Shown piece by piece: positions 16,041 to 26,862 of a stretch of 64,000 nucleotides of DNA (position 1 is the stretch's first letter; each line of letters starts with the position of its first letter). The notes beneath the pieces were generated by a model that saw only the letters and a list, made by a program, of their open reading frames with translations, was not told where the DNA came from and did not search any database. Source of the stretch: Brasenia schreberi. Lineage: Eukaryota; Streptophyta; Magnoliopsida; Nymphaeales; Cabombaceae. Position numbers and translations under genes: made by a program. The stretch spans positions 9,980,501 to 10,044,500 of the forward strand of contig JAYKKT010000074.1 of the NCBI GenBank assembly GCA_036023115.1, in the 5' to 3' direction.

Positions 16041-16148
16041 ACCATGGGCTATTATTAGAGTATCGCCCAGAATTTTTTTTTACTAAAAAGTATAGCGCAG
16101 ACTATATTCTGCGTATAACCTTGGGCTATACTGTAGATGGCCCATGGT
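16041..16148. mobile_element. Small inverted-repeat element (possible MITE), 108 bp
   Basis: The ends are exact inverted repeats, ACCATGGGC at 16041-16049 and GCCCATGGT at 16140-16148. Internal words such as GGGCTAT and GTATAGC extend a partial foldback. No convincing target duplication was found, so the class is open. Confidence 0.4.
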
Positions 16149-17237
16149 AAAATCGTGGGCTTTTCTAGATCCATCACGCTTAATCCCAACTAAGGTTGTA
16201 AAATATAGAGAATGCAAGTTGGTACAAAGTATCCAATCGAAGACGACTGACTATATGTATCAATAATTGAACACTTGAAATTTCTCGATTGATCATTACC
16301 TTCAAGTTGATCGTGATTGCGTTATTTGTTGGTAACAATAGGTACGCTTGCAATGCAATCATGGACTAAGTTCTTGGCATGAATCAAAATAGCTCGCTAT
16401 GCCCTATTGTTGGGATTGGGCCATGTTCAGTTGCGCAGCAGATGAAACCTTGGAGACGAGGAGAAAAAGAGAAAGCTTTGTGTTTTTTCAGTTTTTACAC
16501 AGCCGGTTTATCAGAGAGGTTCTATTTTTCTTTTTCACTGTTATTCTGTCTGTCCATTCCTATGTATTTATAAAACAACGCCCGACTCCTCCTCTTGGAT
16601 ATCTAGGCTGAGTTTTTCATTTTCGAAGTCCTTATCCGGCCGGTTACATTACAGATGGGCTGTTACGAATTTACTCCGTAACCATCTCCATGGAAAACAG
16701 TCAATCTAGTTGTTTCCCGTGACACTGTCGACAATGATCATTTCTAGATTTCACGCCTATCACTCAATTATATGCATGAGTCCCTTTGGAGATGTATATG
16801 GGACACCAACATTAAAAAAAGGATCCTGCTGTTCGAGATTGAGTTCTGCTCAAAGCATCCGGCAACAGATAAGCAAGCGAAGAACATCATCTGTAATGAT
16901 CTGTCAAACTTTCAGTTGGGTTGGAATGGATTATGACGGAGGTTTGAGAAATAAGATAGATATCTTCCTTAGAAGGCTAGTGGGGAGTCATTCCCCGGCC
17001 ATATTTCCCCTTCCCTTTTCCAACGCTCTTGTGCAAACTTTTTCTTTTCCGTTGAGCTCATGCTCTGGGTGCTATCGTACAGTTTTTCTGTAGGTGATGT
17101 ACTGTCCCATGTCCCATGGTTAAAATGGGGGCATGGGGCGCTATATATATATATATAATTTTTTTTTTCTATTGAAAAGTTAAGTGAGGCGAAGTCTGTG
17201 TGAGTTCAAGCAAATAACGGTTGACGTAAGTTGGTTT
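16149..17237. other. Intergenic; possible LTR remnant
   Basis: No recognisable gene. TGTTGGGATTGGGCC near 16408 and a TATTTATAAAACAAC word near 16563 resemble the start and promoter of a Copia-type LTR, but no matching second end, primer-binding site or coding region was found. A short open frame from 16710 to 17093 has no family resemblance that I can name. Confidence 0.35.
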
Positions 17238-17306
17238 TCGTCCGTAGCATAGTGGTAGTGCGTTCGCTTCGTAAGCGAAAGGTCGCGAGTTCGATCCTCG
17301 CGCACA
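17238..17306 (+). tRNA. tRNA-Thr(CGU)-like sequence, probably a pseudogene
   Basis: A D arm (GCAT AGTGGTA GTGC), a perfect anticodon arm (TTCGC-TTCGTAA-GCGAA, anticodon CGT) and a perfect T arm (GCGAG-TTCGATC-CTCGC) are present in the right order and spacing. The acceptor stem is not: the seven bases before the D arm (TCGTCCG) do not pair with the seven after the T arm (GCACAAA), and no CCA-like end matters in plants. A tRNA with a replaced or decayed acceptor stem, or the head of a tRNA-derived element, explains this best. Confidence 0.55.
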
Positions 17307-17481
17307 AAACTTCTGAGGCAATTTCCCAAATGTGCTGATTTCCTGCTAGGAACCCAAAGAAAGTGATAGATGATCTTGGAACAAGAGATTAAATACAAAA
17401 GGGATGAGTTACCAGCGGCCCGATGAAACCATCTGAGTTCACTCAAACTTGAGGTTGAGCATCCAAGCATATGGATTCATC

Positions 17482-17795
17482 AAATAACAACAACTAAGCC
17501 TTTTCCCATACTAGACAGACGTTGACTACATGGATTCTTTGTTTCCACAGAGCCTTATCATGTACCATCTTAGCAGTTAATTCATCATTCTTTATTGTTT
17601 CTTTCCACATAGCCTTATCATGTATCATGTTAGAAGTTAATTCATCATTCTTTATTGTTTCTTTCCAACACTTTTGTGGTCGTCCTCTACCTCTTTTAAT
17701 ACTTTCAAAATCTTGTTTTTCATATTTTCTTAAAGGTTCTTCTTTTGATCTTCTTTCTATATGTCCAAACTACCTTAAACAATCTTCTTTCTATA
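17482..17795 (-). mobile_element. RTE-like LINE 3' fragment with internal duplication
   Basis: Read on the plus strand it begins with AACAACAACTAAGCC (complement of the TTG tail) and continues through the same 3' region as the copy at 15113-15475. A segment containing AGTTAATTCATCATTC and TTTATTGTTTCTTTCCA occurs twice in tandem between about 17550 and 17670. Confidence 0.75.
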
Positions 17796-18550
17796 TGGAT
17801 TCAACAACCCATTGCGTAAAACTCATTTTTGTCAACCTGGTTCCCGATTGCTCCAAGTCTGTTACAAATTAGCAACAGTTAATGAAACTCTCCATTTTAA
17901 CCAATTTGCATTACTTCTATTTTTCATGGAAAAAATTTAAATAGTAGCTACTTTGAAATCTAAGCATTTATTCTGAACTTGTAGACTTCAGCTTGATTTG
18001 CATGGAATTAGAGTGAAGCTATAAACCAGTTCTACTTGAAAAGAATTTATAAATTGAAGATGAAGTTGGTGGATGATGATAGCTCTGTAGCAGCTAAGCA
18101 TGTTCTTGTGTGAGAATAGGCTATGCTGTATAATGATGTACCCGATCGAAGCACAACTCCGGTAAAATCGGCCATCCCTGTAAATTTTCATCTTAAAAAA
18201 AATGCATTCGTTGCATAGACACTGTAAAAAGAGAAGGTAAGCTTAGGACGCTCAGATTGAAGATCTCCATTAATGTCCTGAACCTGTCGACTACCACAAG
18301 TCTGAGGTTCCTAGTTGTGATCATGTGCAGTTCACGATCACGTGTACACACATCCCACCAATAGTGTTATGAAAAAAATCAGGTCATTTTCGGGTAAACC
18401 CATTTTGAATAGGGCATATAGGGGACAAGAAACACCAAACAGCTAGTAGGAGAGGTTACTGGAAGCATGAAATGCCCATGGGTTGAGTTGTGTCGTGTCG
18501 TACCCGTACCTTAATCGTTATTGCTGATGCATTGAAATATTGACTTCAAT

Positions 18551-18690
18551 AAACAACAACAACAACAACTAAACCTTTTCCCATACTAGACGGAGTTGGC
18601 TACATGGATTCTTTGTTTCCACATATCTCTATCCTGTGCCATGTTAACAGTTAACTCACAATAAGCTAGATCATTCTTTATTGATTTCAA
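18551..18690 (-). mobile_element. RTE-like LINE 3' fragment
   Basis: Begins with AACAACAACAACTAAACC and reads through ACTAGACGGAGTTGGCTACA and GATTCTTTGTTTCCACA, the complement of the LINE 3' end. It is truncated after about 140 bases. Confidence 0.75.
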
Positions 18691-19236
18691 TATGTAATTT
18701 TTTTTTTGTTTTCGTTAGCACAACAATTGAAATACCGACTTCAAATGTAGATCTTGTTTGGTTTTGTTATCATCCAAGGTCTTGTGTTCAAATTCACTTT
18801 TTGTACCTTCCTAAGGGTGTTTGATTGTGAAGCTGGGACTACCGGATGCAGCTTGTCCTTGGGGTGGGTCACTGATGGGCCTCGCAATTGCTGAAAACGA
18901 GAATGGGTTTCATGCGAACAACACGTGGTATATATAGTTCTAGTTTCATATAGTTTCATAAACTCAGGCCTTGTAATCAAACACTTCTTTAAGGATCCAA
19001 ATATATCCTTTGGATGAGTCCAAAACTTGATGCGAAAATATTTGGATAATTTTTTTAACTCATCTGTATCCGCTCTTGTTCTTGCGAGAGAGTGATGCAC
19101 GTGAGTAGCTATACGTACGACATACATAGTCACGAGTATTTTCTTTGTGAAGTCTCAGAAACAGAGAAAGACAAAGGCAAGAACTGGCTGCATGCTGCGT
19201 GGGACGTGCACAAGTATGGGATGCAGCACTCATTAA

Positions 19237-19238
<2 letters not shown>

Positions 19239-19292
<54 letters not shown>
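19239..19292. repeat. Compound (TA)n(GA)n microsatellite
   Basis: A TA block (about 19239-19266) passes directly into a GA block (to 19292). Confidence 0.95.
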
Positions 19293-19629
19293 CTAATTTT
19301 AAGTAAAAAATAAGCACAAGATCTTCATAGACCTTGAAAACAAAAATAATTCATCAGTTAATTTTTACCTAAATAGATTAAATTAAAGATCAAAACTCTT
19401 AGCTTGACTTATAATCCTATGTATGAATACGAACAATATACCATCAATCGATTTCTTGGTTTTTGGCCATTTCGAGTCTACATCCCGGCTCATTCTTTCT
19501 TCGTACCATTAATGGAGGACGTCAATGCCTCTTCGATTACATTGTGCCATAGACGATTCTTGACCAGACCCCAAGGAGGACCTTCTTGGCCACACAATCA
19601 CAGTAACAACAGATGATTCACACAATGAA

Positions 19630-19737
19630 CAATAACTCACCTGGCTAGTTGGTCGACTCACAAGTTGAAGGTCATGAGTTCAATGCCCAGAGTATGCACC
19701 TGACCTGCTTCGGCATCTCAATTATTAAAAGAAAAAA
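19630..19737 (+). mobile_element. SINE-like repeat, family B (best-preserved copy)
   Basis: Contains ATAACTCACCTGGCTAG (A-box region), CGACTCACAAGTTGAAGG, the B-box-like TCATGAGTTCAATGCCC, AGAGTATGCACCTGACC, TGCTTCGGCATCTCAATT and an A-rich end. It serves as the reference for the other B copies. Confidence 0.65.
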
Positions 19738-19989
19738 CAATGGGTGATCATTCATGATCTCTTCATTAACCCTTTCTGTGGGGAGTTACCATACGGGTCC
19801 AAAACCATGAAGAGAATGTGTCGGTGCGTGTGATTGAAGGAATCTAAGGTCTGCATTGATGCCAAAATAGAAAAGACTGATTCATTTGTTAACATGCAAA
19901 GCAGGAACCTTGTGCCAGATGACCAAAGGTGGAGCATTTCATGTAGTCCTTGTCTTTTCTCAATCACACATAATTGCTATATACCAAGG

Positions 19990-20147
19990 CAGTGGCAGAT
20001 CTACCTTGAGGCGAGATGGGCCGGCCGTTCCACTTGAAATTCTAAAAACAAATGAAAAATTAGCAGGAGGCGATTGAATTACTGACTATCATATATACTT
20101 CGTCTCACTTAAATGATTGAATTAAAAAAATTCTAGATCCACCACTG
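19990..20147. mobile_element. hAT-type MITE, 158 bp
   Basis: Starts CAGTGGCAGATCTA and ends TAGATCCACCACTG, an imperfect inverted repeat. The flanks TACCAAGG and TATCAAGT agree at six of eight positions, which fits a decayed 8-bp duplication. The termini resemble those of the element at 4370-4532. There is no coding capacity. Confidence 0.65.
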
Positions 20148-21067
20148 TATCAAGTGCCTTTGACACACATTTGTACAGCCATAAATATGAGCCGAGGCAA
20201 GCCTCTGTAGCTCGACTCATTGGCTTTGTTTGCCTCAATGTAGGTCACCTTATATGCTCATTTACTGTGGGCTCAGTTTTCATAAAAGAAGGGTCCAAAG
20301 TGTTCTCTGCCCTTCATGTATGAAGGGAAGGTGCATCACACCAAAGGGCAAAACCATGTCTTCGACCTACCTGCCTACCACTGTTTGGGGAGAAGGTAAA
20401 TTGGCTCCTTATTAAATTCTCCCAGTAGTGCTTGCTTACTTTTGATATGTCCGTCCATTACTCGTGGGTAACATGAGTATACTTTAAACTTTTTAAAGGA
20501 GTTTTGAAAAAGGTAAGAAAGATATTGTTTTGGGTGAACAAGGTTAGAGGTTGGTAGGATTCAATCACTCTCTCTCTGTATATATATATTTATGTATATA
20601 TGTATAAATCACTCTCTCTCTATATATATATGTTTATGTATATATGTATAAAAAGCTTGGTATGTGCTAACATCGTTGTGTTAACATATCCAACAAATCT
20701 CAATCATCCAATTTGAAAGATAAATGATTGATATTTAAACTTTAAAAGCAACTCTCATTGTGTAGTTGGATGTTAATAATGCATCGTGGTCTATCTTGTA
20801 CCTGACTACTACCAGAAAGCCAAGAGAGGTTTTAGAAAGCAAGTTAATATTTACAAGTTTACCTAGATGACTGGACTGTGGAAAATTTACCTAGATGCCC
20901 CTTCACCGAGTATCGTACGATACGGTGTGATACATGAGTTTTGTGATATAGGTACCTGAATCGTATCGGTTCAGATATCGATATGTGTATTGTATCGTAT
21001 GATACAAAACCATTTTTATAACATTACTCCAGATACATCCAATATAGCATGCAACTAAAATATAAAC
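20148..21067. other. Intergenic, no gene seen
   Basis: Two similar blocks of CT followed by TATA and TATGTATATATGTATAAA occur at about 20565-20605 and 20608-20652, a local duplication of a compound microsatellite. Around 20905-21005 there are repeated GATACGGTGTGATAC/TATCGTA-type words, probably a decayed repeat. Confidence 0.5.
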
Positions 21068-21140
21068 AATGTGGAAACAAAGAATCCATATAGCCGACCG
21101 CATCTATTATGGGAAAAGGCTTAGTTGTTGTTGTTGTGGT
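21068..21140 (+). mobile_element. RTE-like LINE 3' end with TTG tail
   Basis: GTGGAAACAAAGAATCCATA, then ATGGGAAAAGGCTTAG and four TTG triplets. It is the last 70 bases of the same LINE family as 15113-15475. Confidence 0.75.
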
Positions 21141-21235
21141 CTAGTTGCTACCAAGGGGCAAGAGTATGCACTAGCGTTGGTGGGCTTCTTTGACAAGAGG
21201 TCAGGAGTTCGATTCCAGGCATGAATCTCGTAGTG
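21141..21235 (+). mobile_element. tRNA-like repeat (unclassified SINE-like)
   Basis: Directly after the LINE tail is GTGGTCTAGTTGCTACC, then GTCAGGAGTTCGATTCC, which have A-box and B-box character. It matches neither family A nor family B well. Confidence 0.35.
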
Positions 21236-21816
21236 GTCTGCCTTATCCCCAACATTCATATGGAGACAGGAAGAAGTCCTGATCCAGTTGTTAGTAATTG
21301 GATAAGGGTTGGGACCGGATATTGGGGTCTGGTATGTAGCTCCATACCCGACAAGCTCAACTCATATACAGTTAAAGGTTGTGGTCATTATATGCCAGTC
21401 TCTAACCACCAAACCGTGTTTAGACCACATAATTATAGCCAAGTTCATCCTTGTCATGAAAATACCAACCATCGATTCTGGTTCTATATACAAGCAAAGG
21501 CCTTGACCCGATGAGCTTATAAGCGAACACCTTGATTCAAGAGAGATACTGACACTTGGGTTTTCATTTGAAACGGGCAACACAACCGAGGAAGCACATG
21601 AGTTTTCATGCGAAGCTCCTTTGTCTAGTTCATGTGTCATATCTCTCCTTGCTACCAAAGTTTTGTTGAATCACAGTTTGATGTATAACATAACTTAAAA
21701 CTGGGGAAGGTCCAATTCTCCTAAAACCTTATCAAATGCACCCTCCCGAAAGTAAAAGCAAGTGCATGACAGTTTTTCTACTACATCAATTCACGAGAGT
21801 GTTGCCATCAACATGA

Positions 21817-22170
21817 TGGAATACTTATGTGCTTCAATTGATTTGCCTGAAACAACGGTTTGCAATGGAACTAAGATTGTGTAGGGAAAGGGTGATCGTC
21901 TTCTGGTTGAAAGAAGGAATTGATTGGAATGTATACACGATTTCCCGCAAACGGCTTTCTCAGGAAAGATTTCTCTATTTTGTTTTCTATATATTTTTTA
22001 TTATTTTCTCTACAGTATTTATAGAGAGTGATCATGACTTCATCTCCCTGTTTTTTTTTGTTTGGGCTTTTCGTTAAAAGTTGTTTTTCATCTTTTGTAA
22101 CATATACGTTTTGTATATGTAACGTTTTTCCTCGAATTTACAGTCGAGAATAGTCATATACATCGTTACA
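21817..22170 (-). repeat. 3' LTR of the Copia element
   Basis: On the minus strand it runs from TGTAACG to ATTCCA, i.e. TG...CA ends, 354 bp. It matches the right-hand LTR throughout, for example AAGAAGGAATTGATTG and GGAAAGATTTCTCTATTTT, with many differences, so the insertion is old. Confidence 0.8.
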
Positions 22171-22805
22171 TCTCCTACAGACTCGTTGGCTATATCCAGC
22201 TTCAAATCGCATATGAAGTGGCTTATCCAAACGGCAGTAATTGCAACCATATAACAAGCCACATACTCAACTCCTTGTGTACGCAATGCTACACAACCCT
22301 GTTTCTTGCAAGCTCAAGAAACTGCTCCACCTCTAAATATGAATATTTGTCTCGAGATGGATTTGCTGTCATCTTTGCTCCCACCATAGTTGACATCTGA
22401 GTATCCTATCACTTTTAGTTCATTTGCTTGAAAACATCATTTCAAGTCCTTTGTTCTTTTAAGAAATTTTAGAATTTTTTTCACAACTATCCAATACTGT
22501 CATCCAAGATTACTTTGATATTTGCTCACCAGACCAATAACAAAGCTGATATCATGTCTTGTACATAACATAACATACATTAAGCTGCCCACAACTTGTG
22601 CATAAGGAACATTAATCTTATCATCTCCTTCAGTGGGACAATCAACCATGCTAAGTTTAACCCTTTTTACAACGGGTGTATATGTAGACTTGCATTCACC
22701 CATTTTAAACTTTTTGAGGATATAATCAACATCTCTCTCTTGACTTAGTCATAGAAGTTTATATTCTCTATCTCGAGAAATCTTTATACCCAATATATAG
22801 GATGC
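22171..22805 (-). pseudogene. Copia reverse transcriptase C-terminus and RNase H remnant
   Basis: The minus-strand translation reads ASYILGIKISRDREY, KMGECKSTYTPVVKR, PYAQVVGSLMYVMLCTR, then YSDVNYGGSKDDSKS and EYVACYMVAI, the standard Copia order from the RT C-terminus into RNase H. Stops and frame shifts interrupt it. The upstream part of RT is missing because a Gypsy fragment starts at 22810. Confidence 0.85.
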
Positions 22806-22809
22806 TTCC

Positions 22810-25389
22810 TGTAGACACCCAATTTTTTTTCAAAAGATTTGATCTTTTAGAAATTTTATCTTTTTAAGAAAAAATTACGGTTTTGGGTCTTTTAAGGTTT
22901 TCATAAAAACACCTTAAACGAACTCATTTCCTCACCAAAATTTTATGGTAGCTTCAAAATAACAGTAGATTGCACCCCTCTCAAAAAAATTTAATCTTGA
23001 CAAAGAGCAAAAAAAAATGATTGCTTTACCCTCAAACCTAAATTGGCAGGATTCTGCCTTTTCAAATGATTTCATTCAAAGAAAGGATAATTTTAAACAA
23101 GTTTCCTAAAAAAGATAAATGAGAATGAGACATTGGGAACCAAATCAAAAAATATTTGCAAAATGTCAAATTTGCAAAAACCTTTCAAATACAAATCAAA
23201 TCCAAATCAGACCTCAAAAACTCGTCCAATTGAGGATAATCCTACTCCGGGACCCTACACCATCAAAGGGTTAAAGCGGTATGAAACCCTACACCCAAGA
23301 GTTAAAGAGGTTCAAGACCCTGCACCCATCGAAAGGGTTAAAGTGGTCCGACACCCTACACCCAATAAAAGGTTAAAGTGGTTGAAAAGATAAAGACTAA
23401 CCATAGAGCAAAAGTTGGCCTGCCGTGCAAACAAACACTAGGAATGAAACTCAATTGTTTTCAAAAGTATTTGAAAATTTCGATAGAATCCGTTGTTTTC
23501 AAATATATCTCAAACAAAATGGCTTTAAATAATCAAAAGAAATATTTGAAACCATTAATCTGAAATAAAGCGCAAAATTCAAGTCTGATTCAAGAAAAAA
23601 GTTGCGAATCAAACTAAATGTGGACCAAGATGAATGACCTAGTCTCGAACGAGCTAAGGAAGTTGAAGTCAAGATAGGCTAGGCCAAATCAAGAGTTTAA
23701 GACAAGGGCTAAAGAAGACCAAGGGCCGGACCAAGGCAAGCCACAACTTCATAGCACGAAAAGGAACCACCTAGTCGGGCCACCCTCGATTGCACCTAGC
23801 CGGTTGAACTCCCTTTGCCAATTATGACCAAACCGCGTCTAGGTCACATGAAGACCAGTTCATTCCTAGCACTCACCACATGGGGTTTAACTCACCTTGG
23901 TTAAGGGACCACTAAGAGGCCCACATGAAGCCATGTGGCCAGTCAAGAGATTTGATCAAGAGTTGGGCTCCAAAAGACCCAATTAAAGATCTAATTCGAG
24001 ATCCACCAAAAGCCTATGAAAAGGCACCTTGGGGGTTGGTTTACAGTATTGAAGGAAGAGGGAAAAGAGCCTAAGAGAGAGAGAGGGAGAGCTACACCAA
24101 GAGAGAGAGGAAGAGAGAGAAAGAAAGAGAGAGGGAGGGAGAGGAAAAGAGAGAGAAGAGAGGTAGAAAGAGAGGTCGATCCTCTCCATTTCTTCCACGA
24201 TTGGTGTCAAGGAAGGCTCTATTTCAAGGTCTATCTCCTTCTCCCTTCTTTAATCTTTTCTGCCTTACTCTTATTCAATTCAAAAGGGATTGTATTAATG
24301 GATCAATTGTCTCTTCCCATGATATAATAGCTAGTGATGCTGTCCATTTTATTCGTTTACATTCACGCCTATTACATGTTTGATTTCAAGTTTTTCTTAC
24401 CTCTCTATACGATATATTCTCTTATATCTTCTAATCCCCTCTATGCTTAAGCTATAAATATATTTCAATTCATTTCCTTCAGTCATTTACTTTAAAATTA
24501 TTGTGATTAGTCTTTTAATTTCGGATGAATTGCATTCATGTATGTTTTAAACACAGAAATCTGTTTTCAACATCCTATATTCGTCTTATATTTTATTTAT
24601 CATTTTTGTCTCTCTACTTTAAATGATCTAAAATTTGGTACACCAAATCCTCACACACAAACCCATATATAATAAAATTTTCAATAATTTTAGGATCGTG
24701 CAACCACGTAATTAAAATTTGGGAAGATAAAAAAAATTCATAGTTAAATCTGTCAAACCTGTGTTTTTTGCAACAGAGCTTGGGTTATCATTCCATAACT
24801 CCATCTGTATTGAATCAATTTTAGTGAAACTTATCTCATTAAAAACTGACATCGATAGATTTTCAATAAGACTAAGTTCATAAAGATCGAAGTTCTGTAC
24901 AGCGAGATACATACGTTTCTTTAAACCTCTATATTTCTGTTATATATTAGTTCCGAGCGCTTGAATAGAGGCACATTCTTGATTTAATCCTACATAATCA
25001 CAGAACAAAAAAATAAAATAATAATAGTTCTATAATCTCGTGAATTTTGGAGATTCCAAAACTGTTTAGAAAAATCTAAAAACAAGTTATGAAAATAGAA
25101 CCAGTTTCTATTTTTTAAAACTTTAAAATTTTTCCTTTCATAGGCAAAGTGCACGCTTTTGGTTGATTCAAGTTGATTCGAAAGTGAATTTTGACAACAC
25201 ACATTTTCAAATCAATTATCAAAGCGTGTAAGACTAAAAGATCTCACTTTCCCACAATCGTCATTAAACCAGAAAATATAACTTTGCTAGTTTAAGTAAA
25301 ACTAGCTAGCACTCTCGCGCATGACGTAGTATGTGAAAACTTATTTGAAGTTTTTACATAGACTTTAGAGTAAAATTTTCACATCTACA
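22810..25389 (+). repeat. 5' LTR of the Gypsy fragment, 2.58 kb
   Basis: Begins TGTAGACACCC and ends CACATCTACA, so TGTAGA/TCTACA is a perfect 6-bp terminal inverted repeat. Directly after it comes ATTGGCATGCCCAGTGGGAC, which has the form of a Gypsy primer-binding region. A purine-rich tract at 24050-24180 and a four-unit tandem repeat at 23251-23392 lie inside. Confidence 0.75.
23251..23392. repeat. Tandem repeat of about 37 bp, four units, in the Gypsy LTR
   Basis: Each unit has the form GACCCTACACC followed by a variable CATCAAAGGGTTAAAG(T/C)GGT part. The units differ by several substitutions. Confidence 0.8.
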
Positions 25390-25537
25390 AAATTGGCATG
25401 CCCAGTGGGACTTAAGTCTTTGAGGATTGTTGATTAGGTGTTGGTTTTTAAACAATTCACTTTTCAAAAATGGTGATTCTTAAACTTCTCTCTTTTTCAA
25501 ATCCCTTATTTTGAGTTTAATTTACAGCAACTCAATA

Positions 25538-25756
25538 ATGTCTAGTTTGGATGATTCCTTTGAAAATATGTCAAGGAAGGCCTCATCAAACTTTCAAAAT
25601 CGATTTTTCAAAACCTCAAAAAAATCCTCTAAAACCCGAGATGAAGAACTTGCCTCTTTGAGGGAAAGATCAATGCAACTTGAAAGGGAAATTGAGGCCC
25701 TAAGCCAAAGGGCTATGGCACATTCATTCCCACGAAAAATTATCTCGGGTCCATAG
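25538..25756 (+). pseudogene. Gypsy gag N-terminus remnant
   Basis: A 72-residue frame starts MSSLDDSFENMSRKASS and contains a charged heptad-like stretch (LRERSMQLEREIEALSQ) that could form a coiled coil, as in some Gypsy gag proteins. It begins 150 bp after the LTR and ends at TAG. The sequence that follows is full of stops. Confidence 0.5.
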
Positions 25757-26862
25757 AGAGAAAAACCAAACCCAAAAAATCAAACCGAGCCCAAAATTCG
25801 ATGAAAGAAATGAGGCCATAAATGTAACAAGTGTTGAGATCGAATCATATAACATTGCTAATCATCCAAACATCCCTTTGTTCATAGAAAACCAAAAAAA
25901 ATCTTCATTTGGAAAAATAAAAGAATGTGAAAAATCTTCAAAAATAAAAAAGAATTGAAAATCAAAAAGTTGAAATTCTTAAAATTGAAAATGAAGAAGA
26001 AGTCTACATTCCTAGGCATACAAATGAAGTGGGGCATGAGATTCACTTCACACAAATCAACCCAAATTTTTCAAAATCATACGCTTCGATGGGTTTCATT
26101 CCCATAAACACCATTTAAAACATAAAGGAGAATGAGTGTTGCACACACATAGACTTGAAGGATGAAATTCAAGACCTATCAAAGTAATGGGAGCTTAAAA
26201 CCACGCATGAGCTCGAGTCACTTCGGGATGCCAACAAAGAAGCTTTCTCTCACCTTGAAAAGGTAGTTAAGCTCGAAAAAGGTAGGCTTGAAATTCATTC
26301 TCCCCAAAACTCCATATTCGATCATTCCCTTCTTAGTGTAGGATCAGTAAATCATTCATTTGCATTTGATGTATCACATTACACTCATGTACCCACAAAC
26401 CCACCAAATGTACCCAAGGATGTGAATTTTCAAGGTACGCCAAATGTCTCACAAAAAAAAAATTAAAAAAATAAAAAGAAAAGAAAATTCAAAATATGGT
26501 AGACATGGTTACTCCTAAGGCATGCATCGACATTCTAGGTACACCTAACCCTACCATGTATAAACAAATCTCTTTGAGCCTATGTTTGTCTCATAAATCC
26601 AAGCCTATGGTCATGACTTCCCCGAACTTCCCTAAACCAACCAAGGTACCGACTATGGTTTCCCTTGGAATCCATATCTTTTCACTTCGCAAGGGATCAA
26701 ACATGCTCCCCCTTAGCATCCATACAAACTCAAACCATCCATCCCTAGGGACACATTGGGTTGTACCTAGGATCAATCCCAAACTGTCTAGGGTCGCATG
26801 TATCCTAGAGGCACCCGAGTCAAACTCTTCCACAAACCCAAGTTCAATAATGACATTTTGAA

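Larger units (their letters stand above)
22810..26862 (+). mobile_element. Gypsy LTR retrotransposon fragment nested in the Copia element
   Basis: A complete 5' LTR (22810-25389) is followed by a primer-site-like sequence, a short gag-like ORF and degenerate internal sequence. The element stops abruptly near 26862 with no second LTR. On either side the Copia reverse transcriptase lacks the stretch with the YVDD active site, so the right end is probably a deletion junction that removed the rest of the Gypsy element and part of Copia. Confidence 0.75.

Noticed and set aside
23251..23392. Direct repeats with regular spacing that could suggest a CRISPR array
   Set aside because: The units are adjacent, diverged tandem repeats inside a plant retrotransposon LTR with no unique spacers, and plants lack CRISPR systems.
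24016..24327. 103-codon ORF rich in Arg-Glu inside the Gypsy LTR
   Set aside because: It comes from the GA-rich purine tract of the LTR, not from a protein gene.
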